Part shown: one piece after another, positions 33,530 through 44,330 of the stretch
Layout of the letters: the number at the start of each line of letters is the position of its first letter
Numbering within the stretch: the first letter of the stretch is position 1
NCBI RefSeq assembly: GCF_905163445.1
Contig: NC_053184.1
Location: 6,014,001 to 6,078,000, forward strand
DNA length: 64,000 bases
From: Pararge aegeria
Lineage: Eukaryota > Arthropoda > Insecta > Lepidoptera > Nymphalidae
Direction of reading: 5' to 3'
Position numbers and translations under genes: made by a program
The notes under the pieces: generated by a model
Seen by the model: the letters and a program-made list of their open reading frames with translations, nothing else
What the model was told of the DNA's origin: nothing
The model's database searches: none

Positions 33530-33866
33530 TGGTCCCTCGCGACTTCGTCCGCGTATAAGTCAACCTGAGAAGATAGACATATGCTGTCGCGAACTTTTTT
33601 TCAGAACTTTAAAAGGGGAACAACTTTGTGATACACGATTTTATCGAAACTTTAACCATTTACGTAGCTCACGCAGTGGAAGCTCCCAAAAGGAAAAAAA
33701 CCCCGATTCATGAAACATTCTTCATTGGTGCTTCACTGGTCTAAGCGTGATGATATACTCGTATATCCTACAGCCTTCCTCGATAAATGGGCAATTTGCA
33801 ACACTGGGCCTGTAGTTTCTGAGATAAAGTAAAACTAAACAAACTCTTCAGCTCTATATATTAGGT
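33530..33866 (-). repeat. Dispersed repeat H2, long inverted copy
   Basis: Plus-strand GCGACTTCGTCCGCGTATAA, GTTTAACCATTTACG-like, CGCAGTGGAAGCTCCCAAAA and TTCCTCGATAAATGGGC are the reverse of the 2511-2698 blocks. The CGCGGACGAAGTCGC end is typical of lepidopteran Helitron or LINE termini. Confidence 0.65.
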
Positions 33867-34029
33867 AACAAATAAAATTAATAAAATAATGTGCTTCAAT
33901 TCAAAGGGATTGTGAATAGATGAGATTATTAAAATGTAATTTTTTAGTGAAAACAGTTTTACAGAATAAATGATACTTCACAATAGCGTATCAATCATTA
34001 GTAAAGCCGTAATTATAAAATTGTAAGTG

Positions 34030-34247
34030 ACATAAAACCTCTTTGGTCTGGTGGGAAGCTTCGTAACGTGGCTGGTTACCAGACAAAGACGTACCGATAC
34101 GATGTCCCTTGGAAACACATAAGGGTTATATTAGTTTAATATAACTGCCGTACTCCTAACAAGCTCGCTCGCTTTTATCTTAGACTGCAACATCCCTTAC
34201 TACCAGGTGAGATTGCAGTCAAGGGCTAAATTGTAGAAGAATAAAAA
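34030..34247 (+). mobile_element. S3 SINE
   Basis: GGTCTGGTGGGAAGCTTCG, ACAAAGACGTACCGATACG, TTAGTTTAATATAACTGCCG, TTATCTTAGACTGCAACATC and AGGTGAGATTGCAGTCAAGG, ending AATAAAAAA. The tRNA head is missing. Confidence 0.82.
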
Positions 34248-34619
34248 ACCCTTTGGAAAATATATCGGCGCAAACCAAAACGTGTTGATTCATAAATATC
34301 AATTAATGACGCAACATTGTTGTTTTCGAACTGCCGAACCCCACCGCTATGCGAGTATTTATAAGCAGAGTTGTACAGTGGAGACACATTCGGTCTACGG
34401 ACACTAAAGTGACAACATCTCTAATTAATTTACTTTTTTGTTTATTTTGATTAATTTTGATTGTTGATATATAATAAAATAGTGATGAGTGATAACAATA
34501 GTGAAAGTTTTATTGAACCGCGGTCTCCAATTCTTACAAATATACATATGGATTTATCACAAGATAGATAGAATATAGGTAGAGTTCCTAGATTTGTGAG
34601 CCCGCCACTCTTGCTCGTC

Positions 34620-34960
34620 TGCTATTGTGCCTTCGAACAAAAAGTGGCGGTGTAACCACTTTGAATTGGCTAGGCTGGGCTGAAAAATGGCACAGACCGT
34701 AGGGCAGCAGCGACGCCGGTGCGATAAGTCTAGCCCTGCGATGACCAACCCGGATGCCCAGTGTGGTCATTATTGGGCAAAACTTTGATGGACAGTACAA
34801 GAATGCCACAGCTGTAGATCTTGGACGCCCCGCTATTCCTGGCTCTGGCAGCGGTTATGGTAATGGCGGGGCAAGAGGTGTCACACAAGCGGCACAAAAC
34901 CGTGGAATTTGGAACTCCCTACTAAAGACCTATGTCCAGTATTTCACGCTTTGTTTGATT
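34620..34960 (+). repeat. LINE remnant, ORF end
   Basis: GTCATTATTGGGCAAAACTT and then a frame ending GVTQAAQNRGIWNSLLKTYV resemble the 3' end of RTE-like ORFs (AQ.R..W.SL...YVQ). A 69-codon frame at 34754-34963 covers it. Upstream CTGAAAAATGGCACAGACCG belongs to the same repeat. Confidence 0.5.
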
Positions 34961-34976
34961 TGATGATGTCTAAATA

Positions 34977-35440
34977 TCCCTACTTAATATTATAAATGTC
35001 AATGTAAGTTTGTTTGTTACGCTTTCACGCAAAAACAACTTAACCGATCCTCTTAAAACTTTGTACACATATTCTTGGAAGTATAAGAAGTAATATAGAA
35101 TACTTTTTATCCCGACATTAAGCTCGGTTCTTTTGGGAGAGGGGATTAAAGCGTTTGACGATTTCGATTAACACCATAACTCCGACAAATTATAACCGAT
35201 TTAAATAATTATTTTTGTACTATAGAGGTTATAATATGTGTTAAATTTTTCCCAAACTTTGTGTAGATCTGATGAATGTGGTTGGAGATAGAGGACAGAA
35301 CTCTTCAGCGGACAGCAGCAAACCCCTCATTTAAGGCTTAACGATACTGAATATTTAAAAGTTTTTTAGAACTAAAATAAATTGAATGCCACATCAAAAA
35401 ACAAAATCAAACACAGACGAAGTCGTGGGCAACAACTAGT
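34977..35440 (+). mobile_element. Non-autonomous Helitron, 464 bp
   Basis: Starts TCCCTACTTAATATTATAAA after an A/T and ends GACGAAGTCGTGGGCAACAA then CTAGT at 35440. The interior has TTTGTTTGTTACGCTTTCAC, TTTTTATCCCGACATTAAGC and ATTTTTCCCAAACTTTGTGT. No Rep/helicase ORF is present, so it would need enzymes from an autonomous copy. The 5' TC and 3' CTAGT agree with Helitron ends; I do not see a clean terminal hairpin. Confidence 0.85.
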
Positions 35441-35705
35441 ATTTTATAAGATGAGATTGGAAAATAATTTAGTTCCTACAACCACCTTATAATATCTGCA
35501 TTATGCATTTCATTCATTGGCACAATAGTTTTGCTTGCGACCCCATTAGTAAAATTCTGGGTTGTCGCCAAATCGAAGATACCCGAATCTGACTCGCTCT
35601 TTTGCATATATTACAACGATAGCTTGGGTCGCTTTTAGTATTATTACTTTAATTATATACTATAAGTATTTATTTTAAAAAAAAAATATTGAATATATAT
35701 AAAAG

Positions 35706-35825
35706 TGTCAATAGCCTAGTGGAGACTACTTCAGTTTCCATTTTGAGGGAAAGACCTCATTACCAGGCTCAAACTTTTCAGAGTTATGTTCCTTTTCTAA
35801 TTTCTTAATAGCAATTTAACATCGT
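35706..35825 (+). mobile_element. S2-like SINE head and truncated body
   Basis: GTGTCAATAGCCTAGTGGAG is A-box-like, followed by CCAGGCTCAAACTTTTC in place of the B box and CAGAGTTATGTTCC. It is cut off about 120 bp in by an L-F fragment. Confidence 0.55.
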
Positions 35826-36012
35826 GCCATGTGGTAAAGGCAGATCAGAATAGAGTTGCCACCACCCCTCTTCTTACCGGGGAAGTCGTACGAGGCGACT
35901 CAAGAGAAAGGACAGCGGCACCCTCTGTGCTTCTTCTACCATCTACTGCGATCACAAACCCGATTATGGGCAAACCCTCCTTTCAAGAGAGGCCTTTTGT
36001 ATTTTATAGACT
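35826..36012 (+). repeat. L-F LINE 3' end
   Basis: TGGTAAAGGCAGATCAGAAT, GGGGAAGTCGTACGAGGCG, CTCTGTGCTTCTTCTACCAT and GATTATGGGCAAACCCTCC, then AGAGAGGCC. Shared with 45155-45275. The overlying 161-codon frame runs through this into an S1 SINE and is not a gene. Confidence 0.7.
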
Positions 36013-36041
36013 ATTATATATAGAACATGCTTCTATTTTAT

Positions 36042-36306
36042 TGACGACCGAATGGCGCAGTGAGCAGCGACCCTGCTTTCTGTGTCAAAGGCCGTGGGTT
36101 CGATTCCCACAACTGGAAAATGTTTGTGTGATGAACAGGTTTGTTTTTCAGTGTCTGGGTGTTTATATGTATTTTATAAGTATTTATGTATATTATTTAT
36201 ATAAAAAAATATTCATCAGTCATCTTAGCGCCCATAACACAAGCTACGCTTTTTTTGGGGCTAGATGGCGATGTGTGTATTGTCGTAGTATATTTATTTA
36301 TTTATG
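36042..36306 (+). mobile_element. S1 SINE, near full length
   Basis: Head GAATGGCGCAGTGAGCAGCG, B box GGGTTCGATTCCCACAAC, middle TTTCAGTGTCTGGGTG and tail CCCATAACACAAGCTACGC, GGGGCTAGATGGCGATGTG, ending ATTTATTTATTTA. A good reference copy for S1; the boxes look capable of pol III transcription. Confidence 0.92.
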
Positions 36307-36354
36307 CTTGCAATAACGTTATGGTACCGTAGTAGCTTTATTTTCAACCAAGTT

Positions 36355-36560
36355 AAAAAAACGAGGAGGTTCGAAATTCGACTGTATGTTTTTTTTTGTA
36401 TATTTGGTATAAACCGAGTTTCATGATTCTTTTTTTGTTTGGTATGTCAGAGTTGGCCCCCTTTTAATTGCTCAGCAATTTATGCTCGTCATAATAAACT
36501 GTCATTACTGATGGTGCTAAAAGAACTCCTTAACCATTAACGCCCCAGCCTCGGTACAAG
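36355..36560 (-). repeat. Dispersed repeat family B, inverted short copy
   Basis: Plus-strand CTCAGCAATTTATGCTCGTC and AAAAGAACTCCTTAACC are the reverse of blocks at 6500-6560. It is preceded by an ACGAGGAGGTTCGAAATTCG block of another dispersed repeat. Confidence 0.55.
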
Positions 36561-37817
36561 CAACAACTTGTAAAGGGTTGTATGCAGTCAACATATGATT
36601 GTTATAACTTAGGTAATTGCAAAACTACCTTGATATTGACATTGACACAAAAAAAATTACGTTTAAGAATGTAGTTACCACCGTTATCACACTACAATGG
36701 ACAGATGTTATGCGTTCAAAAGTGCTTTCTATCGGACTAGTTGTATAAACAAATATGTAACTGCATAAGACTTTGACTTGTGCAAGACTGGTTGATTAGT
36801 GAAAATACACAATCAACAAACACAGAAATTACTCAATTTTCAGTAGTGACTTTGCTATAGAATTTCCGCAAGAAATAGTGAATCAGTGAACGTAAAATAA
36901 CAAATAAAGAAAATACTCATTCTTCAGTATTCGTAGTATAAAATATGGGCATCAAAAATGCAAACCGATTCATAGAAGTGCCACAGATGTTTATTAGATT
37001 TATTTGTCTTAACGTCCATAGATACGACATGCAAAATAAGGCTGCGTGATAATGACTGTCATGATAACATATAGTTAGTTATAGTTATTTAACTCTAACG
37101 GCTGTCGTAATGTTTAGCCAATGTAAGCCACGCAATCTTCTACAAACTAGGATCGTTCTACGGTTTTAGTTCAACTCAAGACTCAACCGCTGAACTGATC
37201 TTGAAGTTTTAACATATATACGAGTTTCCAAGTTAATCTGTTCAATGTCCTATTCTTTGGTGATAAATAATAAACAAAAAAATATGAAAAAGTAATTAAT
37301 TCCTGTATCAAGTGTTAAAGGCGCAGTACAGCGGCGGCGGTATGTAATTATGTATTCAACCAATTGTGGTCGATTCGTGCAGCAGAAAAAAATCTAATAT
37401 GTTCCTAAATAATTATTACAACTGCTTCGGAATTTCTAAATGCGAAATTAATGTTTTAATTTTTTATGACTAGTTTTTTAATAAGTAAACTTTAATTGTT
37501 TTAATAATATAAATAAAACGTTTGTATATATATAGGTTATATATATATAAAGGTTGAGGTTATATATGTTACGTTTTGGGATATTCTTGCTCGTCCAAAA
37601 TTATGTTCAAAGCCTAAAGTTCGCCTTTATTTAAAATTTAAATCAGGTTATTTATATTTATTGCAAAAATAATATTTCATACTAAAGTTATAGGATAAAA
37701 ATGTGACTATGCAGAATTAAATAAAATATAGATAGCTTTCAGAATGAAATTGATAAATTGTATTTTTTAACACAGGGAATAATTAATAGCCTTTAACTGT
37801 TATTAGTTAAGGATAGC
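36561..37817. other. No recognised feature, 1.25 kb
   Basis: AT-rich. A TATATATAGGTTATATATATAT stretch at about 37525 (TATATATATAGG then TTATATATATA) is a local low-complexity palindrome. No coding signal was seen. Confidence 0.4.
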
Positions 37818-37985
37818 CCTTTACTGCAATCTCACCTGGCGGTTAAAGTAATGATGCGGTCTAATACAGTAACGGATTGTCAGGGGTATAGCAGTTATAT
37901 GACACATATCCTTAATTGGTTACTGCGCGACATCGTACGGGAAGGCTTAACGGCTTGGGGGTACGTCTTTGTCGGTACGGTGATT
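37818..37985 (-). mobile_element. S3 SINE fragment
   Basis: Plus-strand TACTGCAATCTCACCTGGCG, GATGCGGTCTAATAC, GACATCGTACGGGAAGG and GTACGTCTTTGTCGGTACGG are the reverse of S3 blocks. Confidence 0.75.
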
Positions 37986-38384
37986 ATTAATGATTTTTCG
38001 GATTCCTATAGATTTAAGAAAAACCTTTGTTGAAACAATGATATTGGACAGTTGCAAACGAAGCCGTGGGCAAAGCTCGTATTATATTATATACCTTTGC
38101 ATCGGAGTATTTACTCATTTCCTTGGCGCAGCCAATTAATATAATTTGAAAAGAAAGTTCATTAAATTTACGTAAATAACATCCTTGTTAAATAAAGTTA
38201 AAAGTTAAAGAGGTCAATTCAATTTGCTAAGCGAGGCCAGTCGGTATTGATCTCGAAGAATGAGCCTCGGAATAATTAATTACATTACCGAGGTGTAGTA
38301 ATATATAATATTCAAAACGGTTTTCGGCTGAAGGTACCTACAGTTTGTTTAATGCAACACATGTATTATAAAACGTTTTTTTTA
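37986..38384. other. Unassigned; short Helitron-like tail near 38050-38085
   Basis: GCAAACGAAGCCGTGGGCAA then AGCTCGTATT resembles a decayed Helitron 3' end. Nothing else was identified. Confidence 0.4.
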
Positions 38385-38720
38385 TTAACGAAAGGCCAGC
38401 GCTTGACGACAATCATGCCGGTTAGAAAGCAATGATGAGGTCTAGATTGGAGCACGCTTGCCTAGAAAAAGCCTATTCATTCTTGCCTTGAAGTTACTTA
38501 AATTATAAGTGGCAGGAAACACAGTTGCCGGGAGGGCGTTCCTCATCCTAGCTGTATCCTAGTATCAGAAACGTGGACAAAAAACGTTTCGTGCGAGTTG
38601 ATGGAATAAGAACCACATAAGGATGCCATCGCTCACGGTGTCTCGCTGTTCTGTGGTAGAACGGGGAAAGAGGAACAATATTGTGAAGTTCCTGAGCACA
38701 CTCGCCGAACTATATCCGGT
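38385..38720 (-). pseudogene. L-G LINE remnant, end of RT ORF
   Basis: The minus strand reads DTARMRNALPATVFPATYNL and SNFKARMNRLFLG, matching the C-terminal pattern of jockey/CR1-type reverse transcriptase ORFs (RxWNxLPxxVFP...FKxxVxxxL). Upstream there is a stop and the tandem-repeat-like block GTATCAGAAACGTGG also seen at 52870-53320. Confidence 0.65.
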
Positions 38721-38959
38721 AAAAAAACCGGAGAAACGTATGTGCTATATAATCATTGAATTCATATTAATTACTGACATATCTGCAGGTAAAGACCGAC
38801 AAGATATATAATACCACAACTCAGAGGGTTCTCAATTTAAATAATTGCAACGTTATCTTGACTATTACTTTGACTATATTATACATATAATATATATTCT
38901 ATGAACGATAAAAGTGTTGTAAGGAATGTATCAACATTGAATTTTTCCGTTTTATTTTT

Positions 38960-39075
38960 TTGGCTTGTTTTCAAAGGCGTGTTAAGTCCACCAATCCTCA
39001 GTTATCCATCATGGTGGACTACAGCCTTATCCCATCTCATTTTGGGTGGGGATCCGTGTCCGTCATGGTTAATAG
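38960..39075 (+). mobile_element. S2 SINE 3' portion
   Basis: TTTTCAAAGGCGTGTTAAG, TCCACCAATCCTCAGTTATC and GGTGGACTACAGCC match the back half of S2 at 18500-18580. Confidence 0.6.
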
Positions 39076-39199
39076 TAAATAAGGTCGCCTTTTTTATGTG
39101 TTATTTTAAGTCTATAAGTTGTTTTCTATTTTTGTACACAATCACCAATAAATAGCCTATTCTGAGCTGGATTAAAGACACCCAACAACCGAAGGGTTT

Positions 39200-39372
39200 G
39201 CAAATAATCACCACGTGCTGGTAGACGGGTTCGTGATCGCAGTAGACGATAGTAGCAGCGAAGAGGACGCTACTGACCGTTCTCCATTATATTCCCAGGA
39301 ATGAGGACGAGGGGTGGTGAGAGTTGTATTCTGGTCTACCTTCACCTTACAGCAGTACTAAAGTAGTTTAAC
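39200..39372 (+). repeat. L-D LINE fragment, copy 2
   Basis: ACCACGTGCTGGTAGACGGG, TTCGTGATCGCAGTAGACG, AGAGGACGCTACTGACCG and GGTGGTGAGAGTTGTATTC; see the copy at 12735-12930. Confidence 0.62.
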
Positions 39373-40205
39373 TAAATAGCCTACTGCAAATTATCATTGT
39401 TTACGAAAGCAGCACACAGTAAAGCGCGAGCATTTGCCGAGGGAATACGTCGCCAATGAGGCCTAACGTCCATTTTGACGGTAAATTGAATTCCAATTGA
39501 GGAGAATCTCGTTTAAGCCCACTGTAAATAGCGACTAGTAAATAGGTAGATGTGGAAAATACTTAAGAACCCCATCCACCCTTTGCCTTTTCTACAAATT
39601 AAATAAGATTGTGCTTAAACGGGCGATACGACGGCATTAAGTTTGTCTTGTCCTAAATACTCAATGGAGAATTTAGCTGTAAATGTGTTTTTTTAGAGAA
39701 TATTTTTGAAAGAGAGTTAAGTTATTTAATGACCATACGTTGCCCGCGTTTAACTATATGTCTGCAGTTGTTTTTGTTTTTAAAAGCATTTTGTAAAGTT
39801 GTGTATTCTTGTAAAAAATCAGGTGCAGTTTTTAAAACGAACTTTATCGATTAAGTTTTGTTGAGGTTAGTCTTTAAATTTTTTAAACTCGTCATAACTT
39901 CTACATTAGGTAAATTTTCGATTGTAATAAATTAAATAGTGTAGTAGGGCTTGCGCGGTTTCAGACTTAGGAAAACAGCGGTGGTTTCACGAAGATAACT
40001 TTATTGGTTACAGTGAGAGTACACGTGACAAGAGAGAGAAAGAAGTACAGAGAGAGCGGTGTAGTTAGGCAATCGCGCGTGGCACAATGTGCACTAACAG
40101 AACCGTACTTATCGGATAGGATCGAGGGTGTTCAGCTGAGGGCCGACGCGCCGTCAATGCATTATCTGATTCAATGATCCGGTGACAAACTAAATGTTAG
40201 ACAAG
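39373..40205. other. Unassigned; possible unclassified element edge at 39940-40200
   Basis: GACAAGAGAGAGAAAGAAGT and CAGAGAGAGCGGTG at about 40028-40065 make a purine-rich stretch. I could not link it to an LTR or TIR. No coding signal was seen. Confidence 0.35.
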
Positions 40206-40442
40206 GTCTTATACATTTGGAGTTGTACAGTCGATAGCGCGATCTTAAAATCTATCAACTACTGCTAACGCCATCCAGCGATATATTTAGGAACTAAAAG
40301 TAGCCAATTGGTTCTCACAGTCTCCACGTCTTATGCATTTGGAGTTGTACAGTCGATAGCGTGATCTTAAAATCTATTATGGACTACTAACGCCATCCAA
40401 CGGTATATTTGGGAATGAATTGTAGCCTTTGGTTGTTACAAT
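40206..40442. repeat. 122-bp tandem duplication
   Basis: GTCTTATACATTTGGAGTTG at 40206 recurs as GTCTTATGCATTTGGAGTTG at 40328, and similarity runs through GTACAGTCGATAGCG, AACGCCATCCA and GTAGCC. Second unit diverged by roughly a tenth to a fifth. Confidence 0.92.
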
Positions 40443-40679
40443 AGTATTTTATTTCTATATAAATACCTGCTGATTATAAAACTATTTATTTGAATGAGAA
40501 TGTAATGTGTATTTTAAATTATGTAATGTAAATTTGTTTCTAACGGCACACGATCTATAAAAATTTAAGAACGCAAAAGCTGCTATTGCGACTAAACTAT
40601 CATGGTCAGATGTATTCCATCGCGGACTTTTTTTAGTATATAATAATAAAATTAACATTATTATTATTTTTTTCTTATC

Positions 40680-40995
40680 TATTATTTAAATATAATTTTT
40701 ATATATTATATTTATATTGGTAGTTATTATATTTGTATTTAGTTACAAGTATTGTTGTATATATAATATATATATATTAATTTAAGTTATTGAATATTTT
40801 ATACGGGTACATGTATATATTACGCACCACCTTCCTATTTTCCCTTTTTTCTGTATTTGTTTTCTTTGCCATTGGTTGCCTGGAAGAAAACGCTATAAAG
40901 CGATAAGGCCGCCAAATTGTATACGCTGTGTTTATACTTTTCTTTTTTGTAGCACTTTTTGTAGTGTGCAATAAAATAATAATAATAATAATAAT
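40680..40995 (+). repeat. L-A LINE 3' end with ATA tail
   Basis: ATTGGTTGCCTGGAAGAAAA, CGCTATAAAGCG stem-loop (partly decayed), GATAAGGCCGCC and GTGCAATAAAATAATAATAA. The tail is about nine ATA units. The preceding AT-rich stretch matches the reverse of 1800-2000. Confidence 0.82.
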
Positions 40996-40996
40996 A

Positions 40997-41219
40997 AATA
41001 TACTACGACAATACAGACATCGCCATCTAGCCCCGTAGCTTGTGTAATGGGTACTGAGATGACTGATGAATATTTTAATGAATAATATACATATAAAAAC
41101 TCAGACCCTGAAAAACAATCATGTTCATCACAAAAACATTGCCGGATCGAATCGAACCCACGGCCTTGAAGTCATACACACAAGAAAAACACTGCTCACT
41201 GCGCCAATCGGCCGTCGGT
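40997..41219 (-). mobile_element. S1 SINE
   Basis: Plus-strand ATCGCCATCTAGCCCCG, GTACTGAGATGACTGATG and TCGAATCGAACCCACGGCC, then TGCGCCAATCGGCCG, are the reverse of S1. It begins directly after the L-A ATA tail. Confidence 0.88.
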
Positions 41220-41577
41220 AATAAAAGTTTATTCATTCATACTTTTATTTGCAAAATTTATAAACGAGTATAAAATACATATTTATCTGTTTATCTGTAC
41301 CCCAGATAATGGCGAAGTATGTAATAAACTTTGTGCATTCAGTCCTACGTTGAGTTAAATTCGATTCAGTGCACTCAGCAAAACTTGGTATAGTAGCGAG
41401 CCAAGTATTTTGAATGGATAAATAGAATCATTCCAATAAAAATCCGACTTCACGGCGCAATTGGCAACTGGGTTTTAGATGAAATATAATACGCTCTATA
41501 AAATGCTGCGGGGTTCGTTTGTCTAGCATTCTCTTGGCATCGTATATCTTTATAACCCTTACTTTCCTGTTAATACC
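41220..41577. other. No recognised feature
   Basis: No coding signal or repeat was noticed. Confidence 0.4.
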
Positions 41578-42050
41578 TATTATTTATTTATTTATTTAGC
41601 AAAGCACCCTGTGAAGACATTACAGTTGCCTAATTCGTCTCCCCGGGGCTATAAAAAGAATGTAACAACGAGTAATAATTACAACAAATTAAATTAAATT
41701 AAAACATAAAAATAAGCTATATAACATTAAGAATTTAAAAAAAAAACAATAATAACAATAACCAAAAATTCAAATTCAAAATAATAATAGAAACAAAACA
41801 TTCAAATGTGATGGTTTTTCATGAGTTTTTCTTTGACGCAGCAACAGAACAATGGAATAGCGTGATTTTTATAGATTATAAAGTTTGTGGGCAGGTGAGA
41901 GATAAAGGTTAAAAGTAACCTATTTACAAACCTTGCATCAAAAATGAACTTATTTTTAAAAAGAAATGTTTAAAGTAATCTGTATTTGTACTCCAACTTG
42001 AGCCACACCAACAAATCGTTTTCGATTTTGTGGCGTATGTTGGTATTTTT
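41578..42050 (-). repeat. L-C LINE 3' end
   Basis: Plus-strand ATTATTTATTTATTTATTTA is the reversed tail, then GCAAAGCACCCTGTGAAGAC and a long A-rich non-coding stretch up to TTGTGGCGTATGTTGG. It would be a 3' UTR on the minus strand. No RT motif is left. Confidence 0.5.
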
Positions 42051-42077
42051 TTATAATTATTAATTAGTTAATATGTA

Positions 42078-42330
42078 AATAAATATACTACGACAATACA
42101 CACATCGCCATCTAGCTCCAAAGTAAGCGAAGCTTGTGTTATGGGTACTAAGATAGCTGATGAATATTTTTATGAATATCATAAACATAAATACTTATAA
42201 TGTACAGATAAACACCCAGATACTATACATCCATGTTCATCACACGAACATTTTCCAGTTGTGGAAATCGGACCCGAGGCCCTGGACTCTGAAAGCAGGG
42301 TCACTGCCCACTGCGCCAACCGGAGGTCAA
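42078..42330 (-). mobile_element. S1 SINE, near full length
   Basis: The reverse of S1 throughout: CATCGCCATCTAGCTCC, AACATTTTCCAGTTGTGG, a mutated B box (AAATCGGACCCGAGG) and CACTGCGCCAACCGG at the head. Confidence 0.9.
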
Positions 42331-42379
42331 AAATAATTGGACCAAGGAAAACCATCGCCTAAAAACACTTCCCAGTTTC

Positions 42380-42545
42380 GTCCCACGTCCCACGTTGGAT
42401 GTGTTCCTTGCATGGGGCAAGGAACAGATCCTGCAAAGTTTTGTGTGCCTGTCATTACACCGGCAACCCTGCCCTTCAACCCGGACGCAATGCTGTGTAT
42501 TGCGAAAATGCTGCTCATCGGCAGAAATAAGTAAGGTTGTATGTA
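42380..42545 (-). repeat. Dispersed repeat M
   Basis: CTGTCATTACACCGGCAACC, CTGCCC and CATCGGCAGAAATAAGTAAG match the reverse of copies at 48055 and 7736. Open frames here (42327-42604) are shadows. Confidence 0.55.
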
Positions 42546-42644
42546 GTACTTCTCTGGACGAGCTCTATCACAAATGCTCTATTTCTACTACTACTGTTGA
42601 GTAAATCTTTTCTGGTCCGGTCTGGCGAAGAATCTTTATTGTAT

Positions 42645-42842
42645 ACTAGCGTACCCAGCCCGCTTCGCCGGGCTAGATTTTGCTTTATTTTATTTAAACA
42701 ATAAACTTACATCATTAAATTTTTAATTTAAGTCTCATAATATATTAAATCATTTATTTCTCTCCGTATTCATTATATAATATTCATTATTTAAATTTCA
42801 ATATATAAATAAAGAAATATTTGACTTTGACTTTTTTGACTT
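42645..42842. repeat. Helitron-like end (-) plus L-E tail (+)
   Basis: ACTAGCGTACCCAGCCCGC at 42645 is the reverse of a CTAGT-ending Helitron tail (minus strand). At 42805-42842, AAATAAAGAAATATTTGAC and TTTGACTTTTTTGAC make an L-E-type tail on the plus strand. Confidence 0.45.
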
Positions 42843-43050
42843 TTAACGGCTTCGGCGGTGGCTAGTTACCACCCTACAGACATACACGTATCGCTAAGCG
42901 ATTAATCCGTACGATGTCGCGAAGAATTGATTAGGGGTAAGGGGTTAATTTAACACCTTTACCCCTAACAGGTTAGCCCGCTACCATCTTAGACTGCATA
43001 ATAATTTCCAGGTTAGATTACAGTCAAGGGCTAACTTGTAGTCTTGTACA
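42843..43050 (+). mobile_element. S3 SINE body
   Basis: CGGCGGTGGCTAGTTACCAC, GCTAAGCGATTAATCCG, TTACCCCTAACAGGTTAGC and CCGCTACCATCTTAGACTGC, then ACAGTCAAGGGCTAACTTG. Well preserved apart from the missing head. Confidence 0.88.
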
Positions 43051-43429
43051 AAAAATGTGCGGTAACTTTTTACACGAAATAAAAAATTTATCGTAAATTC
43101 TTCATCTAGACCGCCAATACTTTGTTGTAGCCAATACTTTTTCTAGAACGCAGCTTGTTAGCGTGTGGAGTAAGAGCAGTCTCGTGCAACCGTCAAGTGG
43201 CGCCGTCAGGACTCACTAAGTTAAGAACAAGTAAAATAAAATGAAAGTTAGAAATCTAAAACCTTAGACCTTACTACCATCACAAAAAGCAGTGTTACTT
43301 TAACATGATTTATTATGACACTGTTGCCTGCGATTTCACTCGCTGTTATTTCTGTTTTGTTAAATCCAGACAAATCGTTAGTTAAGCCGGGGTAAAAAGA
43401 TATATCCCGTCTCTAGGATGAAAACTATC
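43051..43429. other. No recognised feature
   Basis: No coding signal or repeat was noticed. Confidence 0.4.
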
Positions 43430-43585
43430 TCTATAGGCGTAAAGACGTGCTCCGTGCGATTTAGCGTTCCATTCCGCGTACGATGCAGCAAAAGAAACAA
43501 ATTCGAGTTATTTATTATCACTGCATCTTAGACTGCATCGTCATTTTCTAGGAGGTGGGATTGCTCTCAATAGTTAACTCTTACC
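43430..43585 (+). mobile_element. S3 SINE, diverged
   Basis: GCGTAAAGACGTGCTCCGTG, CGATTTAGCGTTCCATTCC, ATCTTAGACTGCATCGTC and GAGGTGGGATTGC in S3 order. Confidence 0.65.
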
Positions 43586-43754
43586 TTAATCCCGTAGTCC
43601 CGTAGGATGAGTCGAAGTCAAAACGTTTTTAATTCAAGGTACTGTGTATGTGTAGGCACATTTTCTATCGTACGAGTACTTAGACAGTAAATGGTGATGG
43701 CTTCAGGATTTTTTCCTTTCCTTAAGCATCCAAAGAATGAAAACGTAAAAACAA

Positions 43755-43990
43755 CAGGAACCAAGAAACAAGAGTGTTCTGTTTATAGGTTTAAACTTTG
43801 TTTTTGCATTACAAAAGTACAAAAAAACAGAGAAAGCTGAAACATAGAAATAATATGGTTGTGTTTTCTGTGTTGTTTCTTAAAATCTCTGTACAACAGG
43901 GATAAAAATCACAGAAACAAAGTTATTGAACACAAAACAGAAGCATTTATTAATAATTGTTAGTTTTCTGTGTTCTGTTTCTTGTGGTCT
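43755..43990. repeat. Fold-back (palindromic) element, about 230 bp
   Basis: The left side ACCAAGAAACAAGAGTGTTC pairs imperfectly with the right end GTGTTCTGTTTCTTGTGGT. Inside, ACAGAGAAAGCTGAAACATA faces GTTGTTTCTTAAAATCTCTG. Pairing continues in pieces toward a centre near 43860-43875. It looks like an old fold-back MITE. Confidence 0.55.
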
Positions 43991-44021
43991 AATTTAATTT
44001 ATCTCTTCGGATCCTCGAGGC

Positions 44022-44158
44022 TATTGTGTTAAATAATGTGATTCGGCGTAAATTACAACAGGCGTCGCGAGGATAATATTAGAAGTTTGAAAAAAGTTTC
44101 AAACGTGTGTACGCGACGGCGTATCACTCTTATTAAACTGTATTGTTCTACAATGATT
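44022..44158. repeat. Direct repeat F, left copy
   Basis: GGCTATTGTGTTAAATAATG, ACAACAGGCGTCGCGAGGAT, AGAAGTTTGAAAAAAGTTTC and CGCGACGGCGTATCAC recur at 44690-44822. Confidence 0.85.
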
Positions 44159-44330
44159 TTCCATCGTAGTTAGGTGATGGTGATAATTTTACGAACTTGA
44201 AACTAAAACCATAAATTACATTCAAAAAGATGAATATGGAGGGTGGTTTATAGATAACTCTCTCTATGCATTAGAAAGACGAAAACAAAAGAAAAGAAAA
44301 GAAACAGCCAAAAAAAATGTGTGTGTACTC

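Noticed and set aside
36042..36120. True tRNA gene
   Set aside because: It has A- and B-box-like sites but no cloverleaf acceptor pairing, and the same head heads many S1 SINEs.
35831..36316. 161-codon open frame as a gene
   Set aside because: It runs through an L-F LINE end and into an S1 SINE; the second half is SINE sequence translated by chance.
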